Origin: Erythrobacter insulae
GTDB taxonomy: Bacteria > Pseudomonadota > Alphaproteobacteria > Sphingomonadales > Sphingomonadaceae
Direction of reading: 5' to 3'
Assembly (NCBI RefSeq): GCF_007004095.1
Contig: NZ_VHJK01000001.1
Location: forward strand, 1,368,501-1,432,500
Length of the DNA: 64,000 bases
The position numbers and the translations under genes were made by a program. Positions within the stretch are counted from its first letter, which is position 1. Every line of letters starts with the position of its first letter. Positions 7,834-19,084 of the stretch are shown piece after piece. Under the pieces are notes generated by a model. It was not told the DNA's origin and searched no databases. It worked only from the letters and a program-made list of their open reading frames with translations.

Positions 7834-10140
7834 ATGACAACCACAAAAACCGCCTTTCGCACATCGCGTGCGTTATTCACCGCAATGCTGCTCGGCAGCA
7901 CCGGGCTCGCCTTTGCACAGAGCGCGCCAATTGTGCAGCCTGGCGCACCAGGCCAAGCGAGCAAGACGCTCAGCGCAGATGAAGCAACCAAGCTTGCAGC
8001 GTCAAAATACACCCAGGCGGACGTGAAGTTCATGCAAGGCATGATCGTCCATCACCAACAAGCGGTGGCAATGTCCGAACTGGTCGGTGATCGCACGAAC
8101 ACAGAAGATGTAGTGGCCATTGCAGGGCGCATCCTGTCCGGCCAAGCCGATGAAATCGAATTTATGACGGAATGGCTTGCCTCCCGCGGGGAGCCCGCTG
8201 CCATGCCAGGGATGGCCGGTCACAAAGACCACATGCATCACATGATGGCCGGGATGGCGTCGCCTGAACAGATGGCTGCACTTTCAGCTTCAAAAGGCGC
8301 CGACTTTGACCGCCAGTTTCTTACCCTGATGATCGCGCATCACGAAGGCGCTGTCGATATGGTCGAAGATTTGCTGCGCCAGCCCGGCAGTGCATCGGAT
8401 CCGATTCTGTTCCGTTTCATTGGCGACATCGAAAACGACCAAAGCGCCGAGATTGAGCGTATGGACAGCATGCTGGCCAGCCTTTCGGCGGATCCGCGCG
8501 CCTCTCTGGCTTCGGGATTCGACGATGCGGGCGAAGCGATCATGAACCTTCGCAAGGTCGCGAGCCTGCGTAAACCTGCCGGTTTCTTCGATCCAGACAA
8601 TCCATCCGATCTGCGTGCGGTTGTCCCGCCACGTGAAAAGGAAGAGGCATCGGACCCTACGGCCGACGCAGTCGATGCAGTGGTTGGCGCTGTTCTTGGC
8701 GCGTTGAGTGGCGGTTCGGATGAAGAGGAGGCCACTCCGCAACGCGATGGCGAGGGCGAAGAAAGCCTGACCCAGTTCGCAGAGCGCACTCCGCTGCTCG
8801 ACTTTGCCAATACGGACATGGCGTTCTTTGGCGATATCATGGTCGCTGGCAATTATCACGGCTTCAACCTCTATCGCTTGGGCGAAGATGGCGCGCCGAA
8901 CCTGCTGAGTTCGGTTGTTTGTCCAGGCGGGCAAGGCGACGTCTCTGTCGTCGGCGATCTGCTCGTAATGAGCGTCGAGCAGACACGCGGCCGCGTCGAT
9001 TGCGGGCTTCAGGGTGTCGAAGGCGACGTCAGCGATGAACGCTTCCGGGGTCTGCGTATTTTCGACATTTCCGATCTTGCGCGTCCGCGTCAGGTCGGCG
9101 GAGTACAGACCTGCCGCGGAAGCCACACGCACTCGATCGTCAGCGCCGATGATGAAAAGATCATCGTCTACAATTCGGGTACTTCGCGCGTTCGCGAGCA
9201 AGACGAACTGGCGCGCTGTATCGATAACCCTTCCGACAGCCGGACGGCCTTGTTCAGCATTGATGTTATCGAAATCCCGGTTGCAAATCCCGGTGCGGCA
9301 CGCATCATCAGCAGTCCGCGCGTTTTTGCGGATCAGGAAACCGGAGAAATTGCCGGCCTATGGCTTGGCGGTGACAGTGGTGAGGGTACGCAGCGCACCT
9401 CTCAGACCAATCAGTGCCATGACATCACGGTGTTCCCGAGCCTGAATCTCGCGGCTGGTGCATGTTCAGGCAACGGCATCCTGATGGATATCACGGACCC
9501 GATGAACCCTGTGCGTATCGACGCAGTATTCGATAAAGGTTTTGCCTATTGGCATTCCGCGACATTCAACAATGATGGCACCAAGGTGATTTTCACCGAC
9601 GAATGGGGCGGCGGTGGACGGCCACGGTGTAAGGCTTCTGATCCGATGACATGGGGCGCGAACGCAATCTACGATATCAAGGATGGCAAGCTCCAATTCC
9701 GCAGCCATTACAAGATGCCCGGACCACAGGGGGAGATGGAAAATTGTGTCGCCCATAATGGTTCGATCATTCCGGTACCGGGACGCGATCTGTTTGTTCA
9801 ATCATGGTATCAGGGCGGCATCAGTGTGATGGATTTCACCGATAGCGCCAACCCGCAAGAGATCGCATATTTTGATCGCGGCGCAATCAATGATGAACAA
9901 TTGGTCGTCGGTGGTTACTGGTCTTCATACTGGTACAATGGCCGTATCTACGGGACAGAAATCACACGCGGCATTGATGTCTTTGCGCTCCAGCCCAGCC
10001 AGTTTCTGACGGCTGCGGAAATCGCGGCTGCAGAGCAGGCATCCTATGCCAATACGCGCTTTAACCCGCAGACACAGACACAGGTAACGTGGGATGCCGA
10101 AGCAATCGAAGCCGCAGCATCAAGCCGCAAAGGCGGCTAA
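7834..10140 (+). CDS. exported DUF305 and LVIVD-repeat fusion protein
   Basis: A 768-aa secreted or periplasmic protein. Residues 1-28 form a signal peptide ending AFAQ. Residues ~55-215 form a duplicated DUF305 (ferritin-like four-helix) domain with FMQGMIVHHQQAVAMSE and LMIAHHEGAVDMVEDLL; between the halves is a His/Met-rich segment (HKDHMHHMMAGM) suggestive of metal, perhaps copper, binding. An acidic Ala/Glu linker (~265-310) leads to a C-terminal ~450-residue LVIVD-type beta-propeller with repeated 'LRIFDISDLARP' and 'LMDITDPMNP' blades. Paired cysteines (VVCPGG, VDCG, QTCRGSHTH, NQCHD, ENCVAHNG) suggest disulfides. Function is unknown. A strong terminator follows 25 bp downstream. Confidence 0.8.
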   Translation: MTTTKTAFRTSRALFTAMLLGSTGLAFAQSAPIVQPGAPGQASKTLSADEATKLAASKYTQADVKFMQGMIVHHQQAVAMSELVGDRTNTEDVVAIAGRILSGQADEIEFMTEWLASRGEPAAMPGMAGHKDHMHHMMAGMASPEQMAALSASKGADFDRQFLTLMIAHHEGAVDMVEDLLRQPGSASDPILFRFIGDIENDQSAEIERMDSMLASLSADPRASLASGFDDAGEAIMNLRKVASLRKPAGFFDPDNPSDLRAVVPPREKEEASDPTADAVDAVVGAVLGALSGGSDEEEATPQRDGEGEESLTQFAERTPLLDFANTDMAFFGDIMVAGNYHGFNLYRLGEDGAPNLLSSVVCPGGQGDVSVVGDLLVMSVEQTRGRVDCGLQGVEGDVSDERFRGLRIFDISDLARPRQVGGVQTCRGSHTHSIVSADDEKIIVYNSGTSRVREQDELARCIDNPSDSRTALFSIDVIEIPVANPGAARIISSPRVFADQETGEIAGLWLGGDSGEGTQRTSQTNQCHDITVFPSLNLAAGACSGNGILMDITDPMNPVRIDAVFDKGFAYWHSATFNNDGTKVIFTDEWGGGGRPRCKASDPMTWGANAIYDIKDGKLQFRSHYKMPGPQGEMENCVAHNGSIIPVPGRDLFVQSWYQGGISVMDFTDSANPQEIAYFDRGAINDEQLVVGGYWSSYWYNGRIYGTEITRGIDVFALQPSQFLTAAEIAAAEQASYANTRFNPQTQTQVTWDAEAIEAAASSRKGG

Positions 10141-10161
10141 CACCGGCATCTAGCCAGATAC

Positions 10162-10204
10162 AAAAGGGGGCCGGAAAGCGTTACGCTATCCGGCCCCCTT
10201 TTTT
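10162..10204 (+). terminator. strong Rho-independent terminator
   Basis: A perfect 10-bp stem GGGGGCCGGA/TCCGGCCCCC, extended inside by AGCG/CGCT, is followed by six Ts. Four As on the other side make it usable from the convergent DUF885 gene too. Confidence 0.93.
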
Positions 10205-10223
10205 GCGCATGCCGCTTATGCCG

Positions 10224-12065
10224 TTAGGCGGGATTTACGCTTGCGATCCATTGATCGACCCGCTGTTCTAGGATCGACAGTGGCAGCGAGCCAGCACCCA
10301 GAACCGTATCGTGAAATCCGCGAATGTCGAAATCGTCGCCAAGCGCCTTTTCGGCTTTCCCGCGCAGTTCCTGAATTCGGATCATACCGATTTTGTAAGA
10401 AGTCGCCTGGCCCGGCAGCACGAAATAACGCTGCACTTCCGAGCGCGCGACTGTTTCGGGATTGGGCGAGTTTTCAAGACAATATGCCACCGCCTGATCT
10501 TCCGTCCATCCTTTGGCGTGGATGCCAGTATCCACCACCAACCGGATTGCGCGCCACATTTCGCTCTGTAGTCGCCCAAACTCCGAATAGGGATCCTTGT
10601 ATCCGCCCATCTCCTTGGCAAGCGCCTCTGAATACAGGCCCCATCCTTCTCCGAATACGGAAATAAAACCGCCCTGCGAACGGAACTTGGGGATCCCCTC
10701 CAGCTCTTGGGCAATCGAAACCTGCATATGATGCCCGGGATTGCCTTCGTGATACGCGATCGCCTCCAATGGTGGGATCGGCATCGCTCGCATGTCTGAT
10801 AGGTGCGCGAAATAAATGCCAGGCCGCGAGCCGTCAGGCGTACCGGGGCGGTAATGCTGCGCCGCGCCATCCTGCTCACGGAATGGTTCGACACGCCGAA
10901 CCTCAAGCGGGGCTTTGGGTAAGGTGCCAAAGAATTCCGGCAACCGTTTCGTCAGCTCATCGATGTGCATCGTCGCACGATCAATGTATTCCTGCGCGCC
11001 CGCTTCATCGTCAGAAAAGAAAAACTGGTCATCTTCGCGTGTGAAGACGAAAAACTCCTGCAAGGTGCCGTCAAAACCGGTCTGATCTTTGATCGCTTCC
11101 ATTTCCGAGCGGATCCGCGCAACCTCGTTGAGCCCAATTTCGTGGATTTCACCAGCCGTCAACTTTGTGGTTGTCATCACCCCGAGGCTGTAATCATAAA
11201 AATCACTGCCTTTGGCGAGCTCGCTGACGCCTTGCGCTTCTTCGTCGGTGTTGGGCCGATCTTGCGTGAACCATTCAATCACCCGGCCATAGAAAGGAGC
11301 CATCTGTTCGATCAACGCGGTGCGCATTTCTTCGCGTAGCTCGGCGGCGCGCTCTTCAGTAATTGTGCCGTCGGCGACCAGCGTTGCAAGATGCTCCTCG
11401 CCGCCTTTCCAAAGCGCTGAATCTTCGCCGCTTTTGTCAAAGGGCGCTCCGCTGATAAGTTTCTGCGATTCCGCAATCACCGCATCATAGGCAAAACGAG
11501 GAGGCCGCGTGCCGGCCTCTGCGTTGCTTTGCGCGCGGACCAGCAATTGATCCAATGCCCTGCCAACACCTCCGATACGCGCAATAAATGCCGCCATGTC
11601 GCTTTCGGAGGCCACGGTATGCTGGCTTAAAAGGAAGCTAGGGAGCGCAGTATGGGTGCCATTCATCTGGGTCAGGATGTATTCGTGATCCGCATATTTC
11701 AGCGCTTGCTCCACCTGATTCTTGCGGAATTGCCACATATCCCAAGACAGCTTGGCTTCGTCTGACAGCTCATCGTAGTCGAAGTTCGCTTCCATTTCGG
11801 CCGTGGCCGCTTGCCACCATTGCACCTGCTCTTGTTGCGCTTCGAGGCTGAAATCGTCGATCTTGTCATAATCGGTCTTGATGCCAAGCGATGTCTGGCG
11901 GATCGGGCTAAATGCGAGCTCTTCCTGAAATTTCTGGTCAAACCAGCTGTTGAGGCATTCCGTTTGAGTCGTCGCGCATTCAAGCGTTTCGACCGTCGGG
12001 TTCAGAAGGTCGCATCCTGTTACGGCGACAGAGGCCAGTAACAATGCGGCGAATTTCGTTCTCAT
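10224..12065 (-). CDS. DUF885 family lipoprotein, putative metallopeptidase
   Basis: A 613-aa protein with a lipoprotein signal; the lipobox is VTGC, Cys18. The rest is the all-helical DUF885 domain, with the zinc-ligand-like motif AIAYHEGNPGHHMQ and, downstream, GGFISVFGEGWGLYSEALAKE, which supplies the second Glu expected in gluzincin-like folds. Family knowledge: DUF885 proteins resemble M32/M2-like metallopeptidases, but few have a known substrate. Predicted location is the periplasmic face of a membrane. The 136 bp upstream separate it from the FAD oxidase gene on the same strand. The domain call is firm; the peptidase role is inference. Confidence 0.85.
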   Translation of the reverse strand: MRTKFAALLLASVAVTGCDLLNPTVETLECATTQTECLNSWFDQKFQEELAFSPIRQTSLGIKTDYDKIDDFSLEAQQEQVQWWQAATAEMEANFDYDELSDEAKLSWDMWQFRKNQVEQALKYADHEYILTQMNGTHTALPSFLLSQHTVASESDMAAFIARIGGVGRALDQLLVRAQSNAEAGTRPPRFAYDAVIAESQKLISGAPFDKSGEDSALWKGGEEHLATLVADGTITEERAAELREEMRTALIEQMAPFYGRVIEWFTQDRPNTDEEAQGVSELAKGSDFYDYSLGVMTTTKLTAGEIHEIGLNEVARIRSEMEAIKDQTGFDGTLQEFFVFTREDDQFFFSDDEAGAQEYIDRATMHIDELTKRLPEFFGTLPKAPLEVRRVEPFREQDGAAQHYRPGTPDGSRPGIYFAHLSDMRAMPIPPLEAIAYHEGNPGHHMQVSIAQELEGIPKFRSQGGFISVFGEGWGLYSEALAKEMGGYKDPYSEFGRLQSEMWRAIRLVVDTGIHAKGWTEDQAVAYCLENSPNPETVARSEVQRYFVLPGQATSYKIGMIRIQELRGKAEKALGDDFDIRGFHDTVLGAGSLPLSILEQRVDQWIASVNPA

Positions 12066-12201
12066 GGCTCAGGAGTTCCCCAATTTGTTATCGTTTGCCG
12101 TGACATTGGGGCAAATCGCAGAAAATGAAAAGCCACCCCGGTCGAACAATGGCGGGATGTCTCGAGTGATCGATCCGATCGGCCACGGTCATTGGGCGCG
12201 G

Positions 12202-13641
12202 TTAAGTGGATGGCATCGGCCGGTTCAAATCGAGCAAGCGCTGCACACGGTCATTCGGCTTTAGATTGCCCAACGGATAGTGATGACGGTGCAAGTCGCG
12301 CAGGCGGCTGATTTCTTCCGTTCCAAGACTTGCTTCGAACTCGTGGACGATCGCGCTCTTGCCCCAATGCGGTCTGACCTGATCGAATTGGGTCAACACC
12401 TCGCGCTGAAGCCGTTCAAGCCATGCGTAATCGCGGGTGTCGGCGAACAGATCGATTGCTGCTGTTGGCCCTTCGAAATTACCAGCAAAAGGCAGAGGTG
12501 ACTTGTCGCTGAGCTCGCGCACACCGATCAGGCTCTTTAAAAAAAAGCGCAGCGAGCGCCATTTGTCGACTTCGAGCAGGATGAACTTCACCACCTCTTC
12601 GGCGCGATCAAGTGGAACGTGGAAAGCAAGATTGTAGGCTGTGTGCGTGGTCGAAAAAAGGCCGGTCAGGATATCCGGAGAACGCTGGCTTTTCAGAAAC
12701 GGCTCGGGGTCATAGAGGTAATCGAGATCGCGCGGATCGGTAATTGTCCGGCGATGACTACGGATATTGAGCCTGTCTGCGAGGCGCTGCAGCGGCCTTC
12801 GCAACGCCGGCAACAGCCGGTCAATGGCCCAATATCTCTCGATAATGAAGGTCGCAATCCCGGCCCAGGACAGGATGTTGGGGCGATGCCGTTTCTTGGC
12901 TTTGCCTGTTTTTGCCTGCCGCAATGTGTGCAGCATGATAAGCGGATCATCAGGATCGCTATACGGGACCACGGCCCAAGAAGTCGCGATGGATCCTTTT
13001 TGCAGAGCGTTCTTCTTTGAAAGACGGGTAATCCATGCGTCTGACTGAAAGCTTTCAAGCGAGGCGGCCTCCAGGGTCACGCTGATGATTGGGCCGATGG
13101 TACCGAAAGACAGGATCGCATAGCGGAAACTCGGATCGCTGCGGTTCAGTGCGACGATCTTGCCTTGGCCATCAAGGAACGTCAGTTGTGTGACGGCGTC
13201 GGCCATCGTCGCTTTCGCACCATAGCCGTGCGTGCCGGTGACGAGGGCGCCTATCACAGTTTGGGCCATGTAATTGCCGCTGTTAAACATCTTGAGATCA
13301 TATTCGAGCAATTCACGTTTAAGTTGCTCGATAGTTGTCGAAGGCCCGCATGTTACAGTCTTCGCAAGGGGATCAACGTCGCAGAAATCCAGCGTCGATT
13401 TTCCCATCAGCACAGCATTCAGGCTGGGCGCGACCTGCACCCCATTATAGCTGTGAGATTGGCCGATACAGCAATATTCGTTGTCGCGAACGAAATCTGC
13501 CAACGTCTCTTCAGAAGTGAAGCGGTGCGGCGTTATATCGCCGAAAAATACCTTCATCCAAGAGTACACTCGGATTGTGGATTTTTTGGCATCTATCTGA
13601 TGCGCGTTTGGTTCACGTGCCTTGTCATCCAGTGCCGCCAT
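12202..13641 (-). CDS. FAD-linked oxidase, aldonolactone oxidase (ALO) type
   Basis: A 479-aa oxidoreductase of the VAO/ALO flavoprotein family. The N-terminal FAD-binding half has GQSHSYNG (in place of GxGHS), LVTGTHGYG and the PP-loop region around VTCGPSTTIEQL. The C-terminal half has the ALO signature RPHWGKSAIVHEFEASL. These enzymes oxidise sugar lactones or polyols such as arabinono- or gulonolactone; the substrate here is not predictable. The frame begins at a GTG (13644) immediately before an ATG (13641). GGGGGA lies 5 nt before the ATG but only 2 nt before the GTG, so I chose the ATG. No signal peptide, so probably cytoplasmic. Confidence 0.85.
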   Translation of the reverse strand: MAALDDKAREPNAHQIDAKKSTIRVYSWMKVFFGDITPHRFTSEETLADFVRDNEYCCIGQSHSYNGVQVAPSLNAVLMGKSTLDFCDVDPLAKTVTCGPSTTIEQLKRELLEYDLKMFNSGNYMAQTVIGALVTGTHGYGAKATMADAVTQLTFLDGQGKIVALNRSDPSFRYAILSFGTIGPIISVTLEAASLESFQSDAWITRLSKKNALQKGSIATSWAVVPYSDPDDPLIMLHTLRQAKTGKAKKRHRPNILSWAGIATFIIERYWAIDRLLPALRRPLQRLADRLNIRSHRRTITDPRDLDYLYDPEPFLKSQRSPDILTGLFSTTHTAYNLAFHVPLDRAEEVVKFILLEVDKWRSLRFFLKSLIGVRELSDKSPLPFAGNFEGPTAAIDLFADTRDYAWLERLQREVLTQFDQVRPHWGKSAIVHEFEASLGTEEISRLRDLHRHHYPLGNLKPNDRVQRLLDLNRPMPST

Positions 13642-13763
13642 CACAATCCCCCAATTGCATTTGGGGTAATATTCAAGCGCTTAAAGCAATAAGGCAATCG
13701 TTTTATTGAGATATTCGCGAAATGCTCTGCTGATTTTGCCGATACCGCAGCCGTAGAATCAAT

Positions 13764-13800
13764 AAAGCCCCGCCGGACCGAAATCCGACGGAGCTTTATA
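13764..13800 (-). terminator. probable terminator of groESL
   Basis: An imperfect stem lies just past the groEL stop: TAAAGC..CCGCCGGA pairs with TCCGACGG..GCTTTA with two mismatches, and the minus-strand tail reads TTTATTGATT. The T-run is weak. Confidence 0.55.
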
Positions 13801-13824
13801 TAAGCGTTCAAGCTGGCAGCTGGT

Positions 13825-15501
<1,677 letters not shown>

Positions 15502-15531
15502 TTAAAAGTGGGAAAAGCGTTAGCGTTCGGC

Positions 15532-15819
15532 TCAGCCGATTACGCCCATGATGTCGCTTTCCTTCATGATCAACAGGTCTTCACCGTCGATCTTTACTTC
15601 GGTGCCGGACCATTTGCCGAACAGAACGCGGTCGCCCGCGCTCACGTCGAGTGCGATGCGGTTACCGCTGTCGTCGCGGGCGCCTTCGCCAACAGAGACG
15701 ACTTCGCCTTCGCTTGGCTTTTCCTGGGCTGAGTCTGGGATGATGATGCCGCCAGCGGTTTTCTGGTCGGCTTCGATGCGGCGGACCACTACGCGGTCGT
15801 GCAACGGACGAAATGCCAT
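15532..15819 (-). CDS. groS: co-chaperonin GroES
   Basis: A 95-aa Hsp10 that caps Gro[16 protein letters not shown] at the N-terminus and the mobile-loop segment EKTAGGI-type (here [17 protein letters not shown]) are intact. It ends SDIMGVIG. First gene of the groESL operon; SD AAGG lies upstream of the ATG. CIRCE is 37 bp before the start codon, inside the leader of the transcript. Confidence 0.98.
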   Translation of the reverse strand: MAFRPLHDRVVVRRIEADQKTAGGIIIPDSAQEKPSEGEVVSVGEGARDDSGNRIALDVSAGDRVLFGKWSGTEVKIDGEDLLIMKESDIMGVIG

Positions 15820-15855
15820 AATCGATGACCTTTCAAATGAGTTGATGAGTGTCTA

Positions 15856-15882
15856 TTGGCACTCTCCGCTTGAGAGTGCCAG
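15856..15882 (-). promoter_or_regulatory. CIRCE element (HrcA operator)
   Basis: On the plus strand it reads TTGGCACTC, nine bases, then GAGTGCCAG: the CIRCE consensus TTAGCACTC-N9-GAGTGCTAA with the C/G variants common in alphaproteobacteria. It lies between the promoter and groES. Confidence 0.93.
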
Positions 15883-15889
15883 CAGGCCG

Positions 15890-15918
15890 GATGTGGTTGT
15901 GAGGGAAGCCTGAGTCAA
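15890..15918 (-). promoter_or_regulatory. candidate groESL promoter
   Basis: On the minus strand TTGACT is followed after 17 bp by CACATC, directly upstream of CIRCE. The -35 is good; the -10 is closer to a sigma-32-like or alphaproteobacterial element than to TATAAT. Confidence 0.45.
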
Positions 15919-15959
15919 CAGGTGCCTCGTGAATTTTTTTTAGAAAGTTCGCAGCTGGG

Positions 15960-17366
15960 TCAGACCGGATGATGGATCGCCGGGTGACGGGTCAAAGCGA
16001 GCTTCTCTCGCCGCACCCATCGCCACGTCAGCAGGATGGCTGCAGAAGCAAGTCCAACCGCGAGCCCGATCCACACCCCGACGCCTTCCAGCGGAGTGAA
16101 AAACCCGAGCGAGATCGAAAGGCCGATCCCCGGCACCCAATAGCTGAAAATCGCGATCCACATCGGCACGCGCGTATCCTGCAACCCGCGCAGTGCGCCG
16201 GCCGCAACGGCCTGCACGCCGTCCACCAGTTGAAAAGCAGCCGCAAGAACAAGGTATTGCAGTGCAAAGCCGACCAGCGCCGCGTTCTTGGCATCGTAAG
16301 GGTCAACGTAAATGGACAGCAGAGCGAACGGGGCGAGCACCATCGCGCTAGCGGTGATGGCCATAAAGCCCGTGCCAATCGCCATCGCGACCCAGCCTGC
16401 ACGTTGAACGCCGATCGGGTCGCGCGCTCCGAAAAAATAGCCGACGCGGATCGTGGCAGCCTGACCAACACCGAATGGAATTTGAAAAGCGAGCGCCGCC
16501 AATTGGAGGGCAACCGTGTGCCCGGCCAGTTCTGCTGCGCCGAAACGCCCCATAAGAAACGCGGCGGCGCCGAAAATTCCGGCTTCGGCGCTGACAGTCA
16601 GCGCAATGGGCGTCCCGACCCGGGTGATTTGCCAAAAACGCTGCCAGTCCGGTCTCCAGAACCGGTAGAATATGCGGAACCTCGCGAGCGCCGGATCACC
16701 GAGAATAACGATCACATAGACAGCCAGTGTAAACAATGACGTGATGATTGTAGCCACGGCTGCGCCCGTCAAACCCAATTCCGGAGCGCCGAAATTGCCG
16801 AAAATAAAAGCATAATTCGCAGCAGCATTCACAAAGATGCCAAGGCCGGTGATCGCCGTCGCAAAGATCGGGCGACCCAACGCTGACACATAACTTCGCA
16901 GCACCCCAGCAAGGAGCATGGGCACCATCGAATAGATAATGACCAGATTGTATTCACGGGCGAGCGTGATGATCGCAGGCTGTTGACCCGTCACCTGCAT
17001 CAATGGTTCAAGCAAAAGGCATATGCCCATCCCAAGAACACCGGTGATCACGGCCAACCACAAAGCCATTCTGGTCGAGCGGCGAACCGGCCTGAACGAT
17101 GGTGATCGCGAGCCAATCGCTTCGGCAATCAAAGGGGCAACCGCACCGGTAAGCGCTGTCATCGCCCACAGAACAAGGCCGAAAAGCGACACAGCCAGTG
17201 CAGAGGCCGCCAGCGGTTCATCCCCAAGCCGGGCGATGAAAATCACATCCACGGCATAGGTCAGCATTTGCAGCAGGTTCGCCAGCGCAAGCGGCGTTGC
17301 CAGCAACAGCGTTGCCCGCAATTCCGATCCCCATCCGGGCGTTTCAAGAGGCGTAGTGTCGCGCAT
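15960..17366 (-). CDS. MATE-family multidrug efflux transporter
   Basis: A 468-aa integral membrane protein with about 12 hydrophobic helices in two homologous halves. Typical MATE segments are present: LANLLQMLTYAVDVIFIARLG in TM1, and GVGQAATIRVGYFFGARDP with Gly-rich turns in the second half. Family members export cationic drugs or metabolites by Na+ or H+ antiport. It lies alone between groES and rplL on the minus strand. The 213 bp upstream contains the rplL terminator. Confidence 0.92.
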   Translation of the reverse strand: MRDTTPLETPGWGSELRATLLLATPLALANLLQMLTYAVDVIFIARLGDEPLAASALAVSLFGLVLWAMTALTGAVAPLIAEAIGSRSPSFRPVRRSTRMALWLAVITGVLGMGICLLLEPLMQVTGQQPAIITLAREYNLVIIYSMVPMLLAGVLRSYVSALGRPIFATAITGLGIFVNAAANYAFIFGNFGAPELGLTGAAVATIITSLFTLAVYVIVILGDPALARFRIFYRFWRPDWQRFWQITRVGTPIALTVSAEAGIFGAAAFLMGRFGAAELAGHTVALQLAALAFQIPFGVGQAATIRVGYFFGARDPIGVQRAGWVAMAIGTGFMAITASAMVLAPFALLSIYVDPYDAKNAALVGFALQYLVLAAAFQLVDGVQAVAAGALRGLQDTRVPMWIAIFSYWVPGIGLSISLGFFTPLEGVGVWIGLAVGLASAAILLTWRWVRREKLALTRHPAIHHPV

Positions 17367-17504
17367 GAGGACGCCCCGAATAGGATCGTATGAACGGGTG
17401 ACAAAGAGCAGAATGCATCGGCGTGATCGTTTTGCGTCCGCTGCGTCCCTTACAACACAGCTTGTCTCCGCTCGCGCGGTTCGTTTTTGATGCGATGCAA
17501 AATG

Positions 17505-17535
17505 AAAAAGGGCGGTGCCATTGCTGACACCGCCC
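17505..17535 (-). terminator. Rho-independent terminator of rplJL
   Basis: Minus strand: GGGCGGTG, a loop of about 10 nt, CACCGCCC, then TTTTT. It sits 44 bp past the rplL stop and marks the end of rplJL transcription. Confidence 0.9.
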
Positions 17536-17579
17536 CCTTCTGCGGGCGCTTCAAGACACCCACAAAATTCAGATCAAGA

Positions 17580-17954
17580 TTACTTGAGCTCGACGGTACC
17601 GCCGGCTGCTTCGATCTTGCCTTTGATTTCTTCGGCTTCGGCTTTGTTAACGCCTTCTTTAACAGCCTTTGGTGCGCCTTCAACAAGACCCTTGGCTTCG
17701 GTGAGGCCCAGGCCGGTGATGGCGCGGACTTCTTTGATGACCTGGATTTTCTTGCCGCCATCGCCGGTGAGAATGACGTCGAATTCGTCTTTCTCTTCAG
17801 CTGCAGCTTCGCCGCCGCCAGCGGCTGGACCAGCAACTGCAACTGCAGCTGCGGCGCTTACGCCCCACTCTTCTTCGAGTGCGGTTGCGAGTTCAGCTGC
17901 CTCAAGGACAGTCAGCTTCGAAAGTTCTTCAACAAGCTTGGCAATATCAGCCAT
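17580..17954 (-). CDS. rplL: 50S ribosomal protein L7/L12
   Basis: A 124-aa stalk protein that recruits elongation factors to the ribosome. It has the N-terminal dimerisation region ([18 protein letters not shown]), an Ala/Gly-rich hinge, and the globular C-terminal domain ending [16 protein letters not shown] at 17963 would add three residues, but GGAG sits 8 nt before the ATG at 17954 and the product then has the usual length. It follows rplJ by 90 bp and ends at a clear terminator, so it is not cotranscribed with rpoBC. Confidence 0.97.
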   Translation of the reverse strand: MADIAKLVEELSKLTVLEAAELATALEEEWGVSAAAAVAVAGPAAGGGEAAAEEKDEFDVILTGDGGKKIQVIKEVRAITGLGLTEAKGLVEGAPKAVKEGVNKAEAEEIKGKIEAAGGTVELK

Positions 17955-18044
17955 GATGTTCACTCCAATAAATACGGGGCGGATTTAAGTTGGTCCAACC
18001 CCAAAGTATGTTTCGTCTCTTGCGAGAGCGTCTCTTAAGCAGCT

Positions 18045-18560
18045 TTATGCAGCGTCTTTGGCGGCATATGCGCCAAATACACGAGCCAACTTGTTCGCCG
18101 GTGCGTTGACGACCTGAGCAACCTTGGTTGCCGGTGCGTTGACGAGACCAACGATTTTGGCGCGCAGCTCATCGAGGCTTGGCATCGAGGCAAGCGCCTT
18201 GACTCCAGCTTCGTCGAGCACCTGCGTGCCCATCGAGCCACCAACGATTTCCAGCTTGTCATTCGACTTTGCGAATTCGACAGCGGCTTTAGCAGCCGCG
18301 ACAGGGTCTTCTGACCATGCCAGCGCGGTCGGACCGGAGAGATACTCTTCGATGCCGACGTAATCGGTGTCTTTCAGGGCGAGCTTGGCGAGACGGTTCT
18401 TCGCAACCTTATAGGAAGCCCCTGCTTCACGCATTTTTCCGCGCAGTTCGGTGGACTGATCCACCGTCAGGCCGAGATTGCGGGTTACAACAACCACGCC
18501 TACCTCGTTGAAAACAGCGTTGAGCTGAGCGACCGCGTCGGCTTTTTGCGAACGATCCAT
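18045..18560 (-). CDS. rplJ: 50S ribosomal protein L10
   Basis: A 171-aa protein that anchors L7/L12 dimers on 23S rRNA. The N-terminus [17 protein letters not shown] and the segment KNRLAKLAL are typical; the C-terminal helix that binds L12 is Ala-rich. SD AAGGAG lies 6 nt before the ATG. Family knowledge: L10-L12 usually represses its own operon by binding the mRNA leader. Here the 294 bp upstream is the only place for such a site. In most bacteria rplJL runs directly into rpoBC; here it points away from it. Confidence 0.97.
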   Translation of the reverse strand: MDRSQKADAVAQLNAVFNEVGVVVVTRNLGLTVDQSTELRGKMREAGASYKVAKNRLAKLALKDTDYVGIEEYLSGPTALAWSEDPVAAAKAAVEFAKSNDKLEIVGGSMGTQVLDEAGVKALASMPSLDELRAKIVGLVNAPATKVAQVVNAPANKLARVFGAYAAKDAA

Positions 18561-18854
18561 GCCTTACTCCTTCACTAATGGCCGCGCGGAAAGACCGTGC
18601 GACCGGCTCACGTTTCACCTTGCCGCTAACCGACAAGGCAAAGTCCGACGATGGGGAAGGAGGGTGTGCCGTTTAGCACGATTGCAACCGTAATGAATAC
18701 GGCGCGAAAATCTCTATTCCCCGTCTAGGCTGGAAATTAAGAAGGCCCAATTGCCTTCACCAACGGTCTTGGACGGATGACTGTTTCGATAAAATCAAAC
18801 CAGTCGAGGCGCGCATTTATCGTGCGCGCCCCAAGAGTCAAGTTTCTTGCGTGG
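18561..18854 (-). other. rplJ leader and intergenic region
   Basis: No gene seen. On the minus strand a hairpin GAAGGC-N6-GCCTTC followed by TTAATTT (plus coordinates 18741-18758) may end transcripts of the upstream XRE operon. A second perfect 8-bp stem, GGCGCGCA/TGCGCGCC with a 7-nt loop, lies at 18808-18830 and has no T-run. The 180 bp next to rplJ probably hold its promoter and an L10-binding leader, but no structure could be fixed by eye. Confidence 0.4.
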
Positions 18855-19055
18855 TTACTTTGTGTCTTCGTAACTCAACAGGTCGCCTGGCTGGCAGTCC
18901 AATTCGCGGCAGATCGCGGCGAGCGTTGAAAACCGGATGGCCTTGGCTTTACCGGTTTTAAGGATCGATAGATTGGCGAGTGTAAGGCCAACCCGCTCCG
19001 CCAGTTCGGTCAAGGTCATCCGGCGTTCGTGCAAAAGATCGTCGAGCTTGACCAT
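18855..19055 (-). CDS. XRE/Cro-family helix-turn-helix regulator
   Basis: A 66-aa single-domain DNA-binding protein of the short YozG-like type. The HTH is MTLTELAERVGLTLANLSIL, with FSTLAAICRELDCQPGDLL after it. The ATG at 19055 has GGAG 8 nt upstream; an upstream start at 19088 would overlap the previous gene and lacks an SD. It follows the DUF2975 gene by 29 bp. Family knowledge: this HTH type is commonly paired with DUF2975 membrane proteins. Likely autoregulator through the three palindromes at 19818-19888 (inference). Confidence 0.88.
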   Translation of the reverse strand: MVKLDDLLHERRMTLTELAERVGLTLANLSILKTGKAKAIRFSTLAAICRELDCQPGDLLSYEDTK

Positions 19056-19084
19056 GATTGTTGCTCCTTCGTCGTCGGCTGGCA

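Noticed and set aside
8290..9201. Minus-strand open frame of 303 codons inside the DUF305 gene
   Set aside because: Shadow frame; the plus-strand gene has clear domains and SD.
15919..15959. Terminator for the MATE gene near the run of As/Ts
   Set aside because: On the minus strand the run reads as As, and there is no stem before it.
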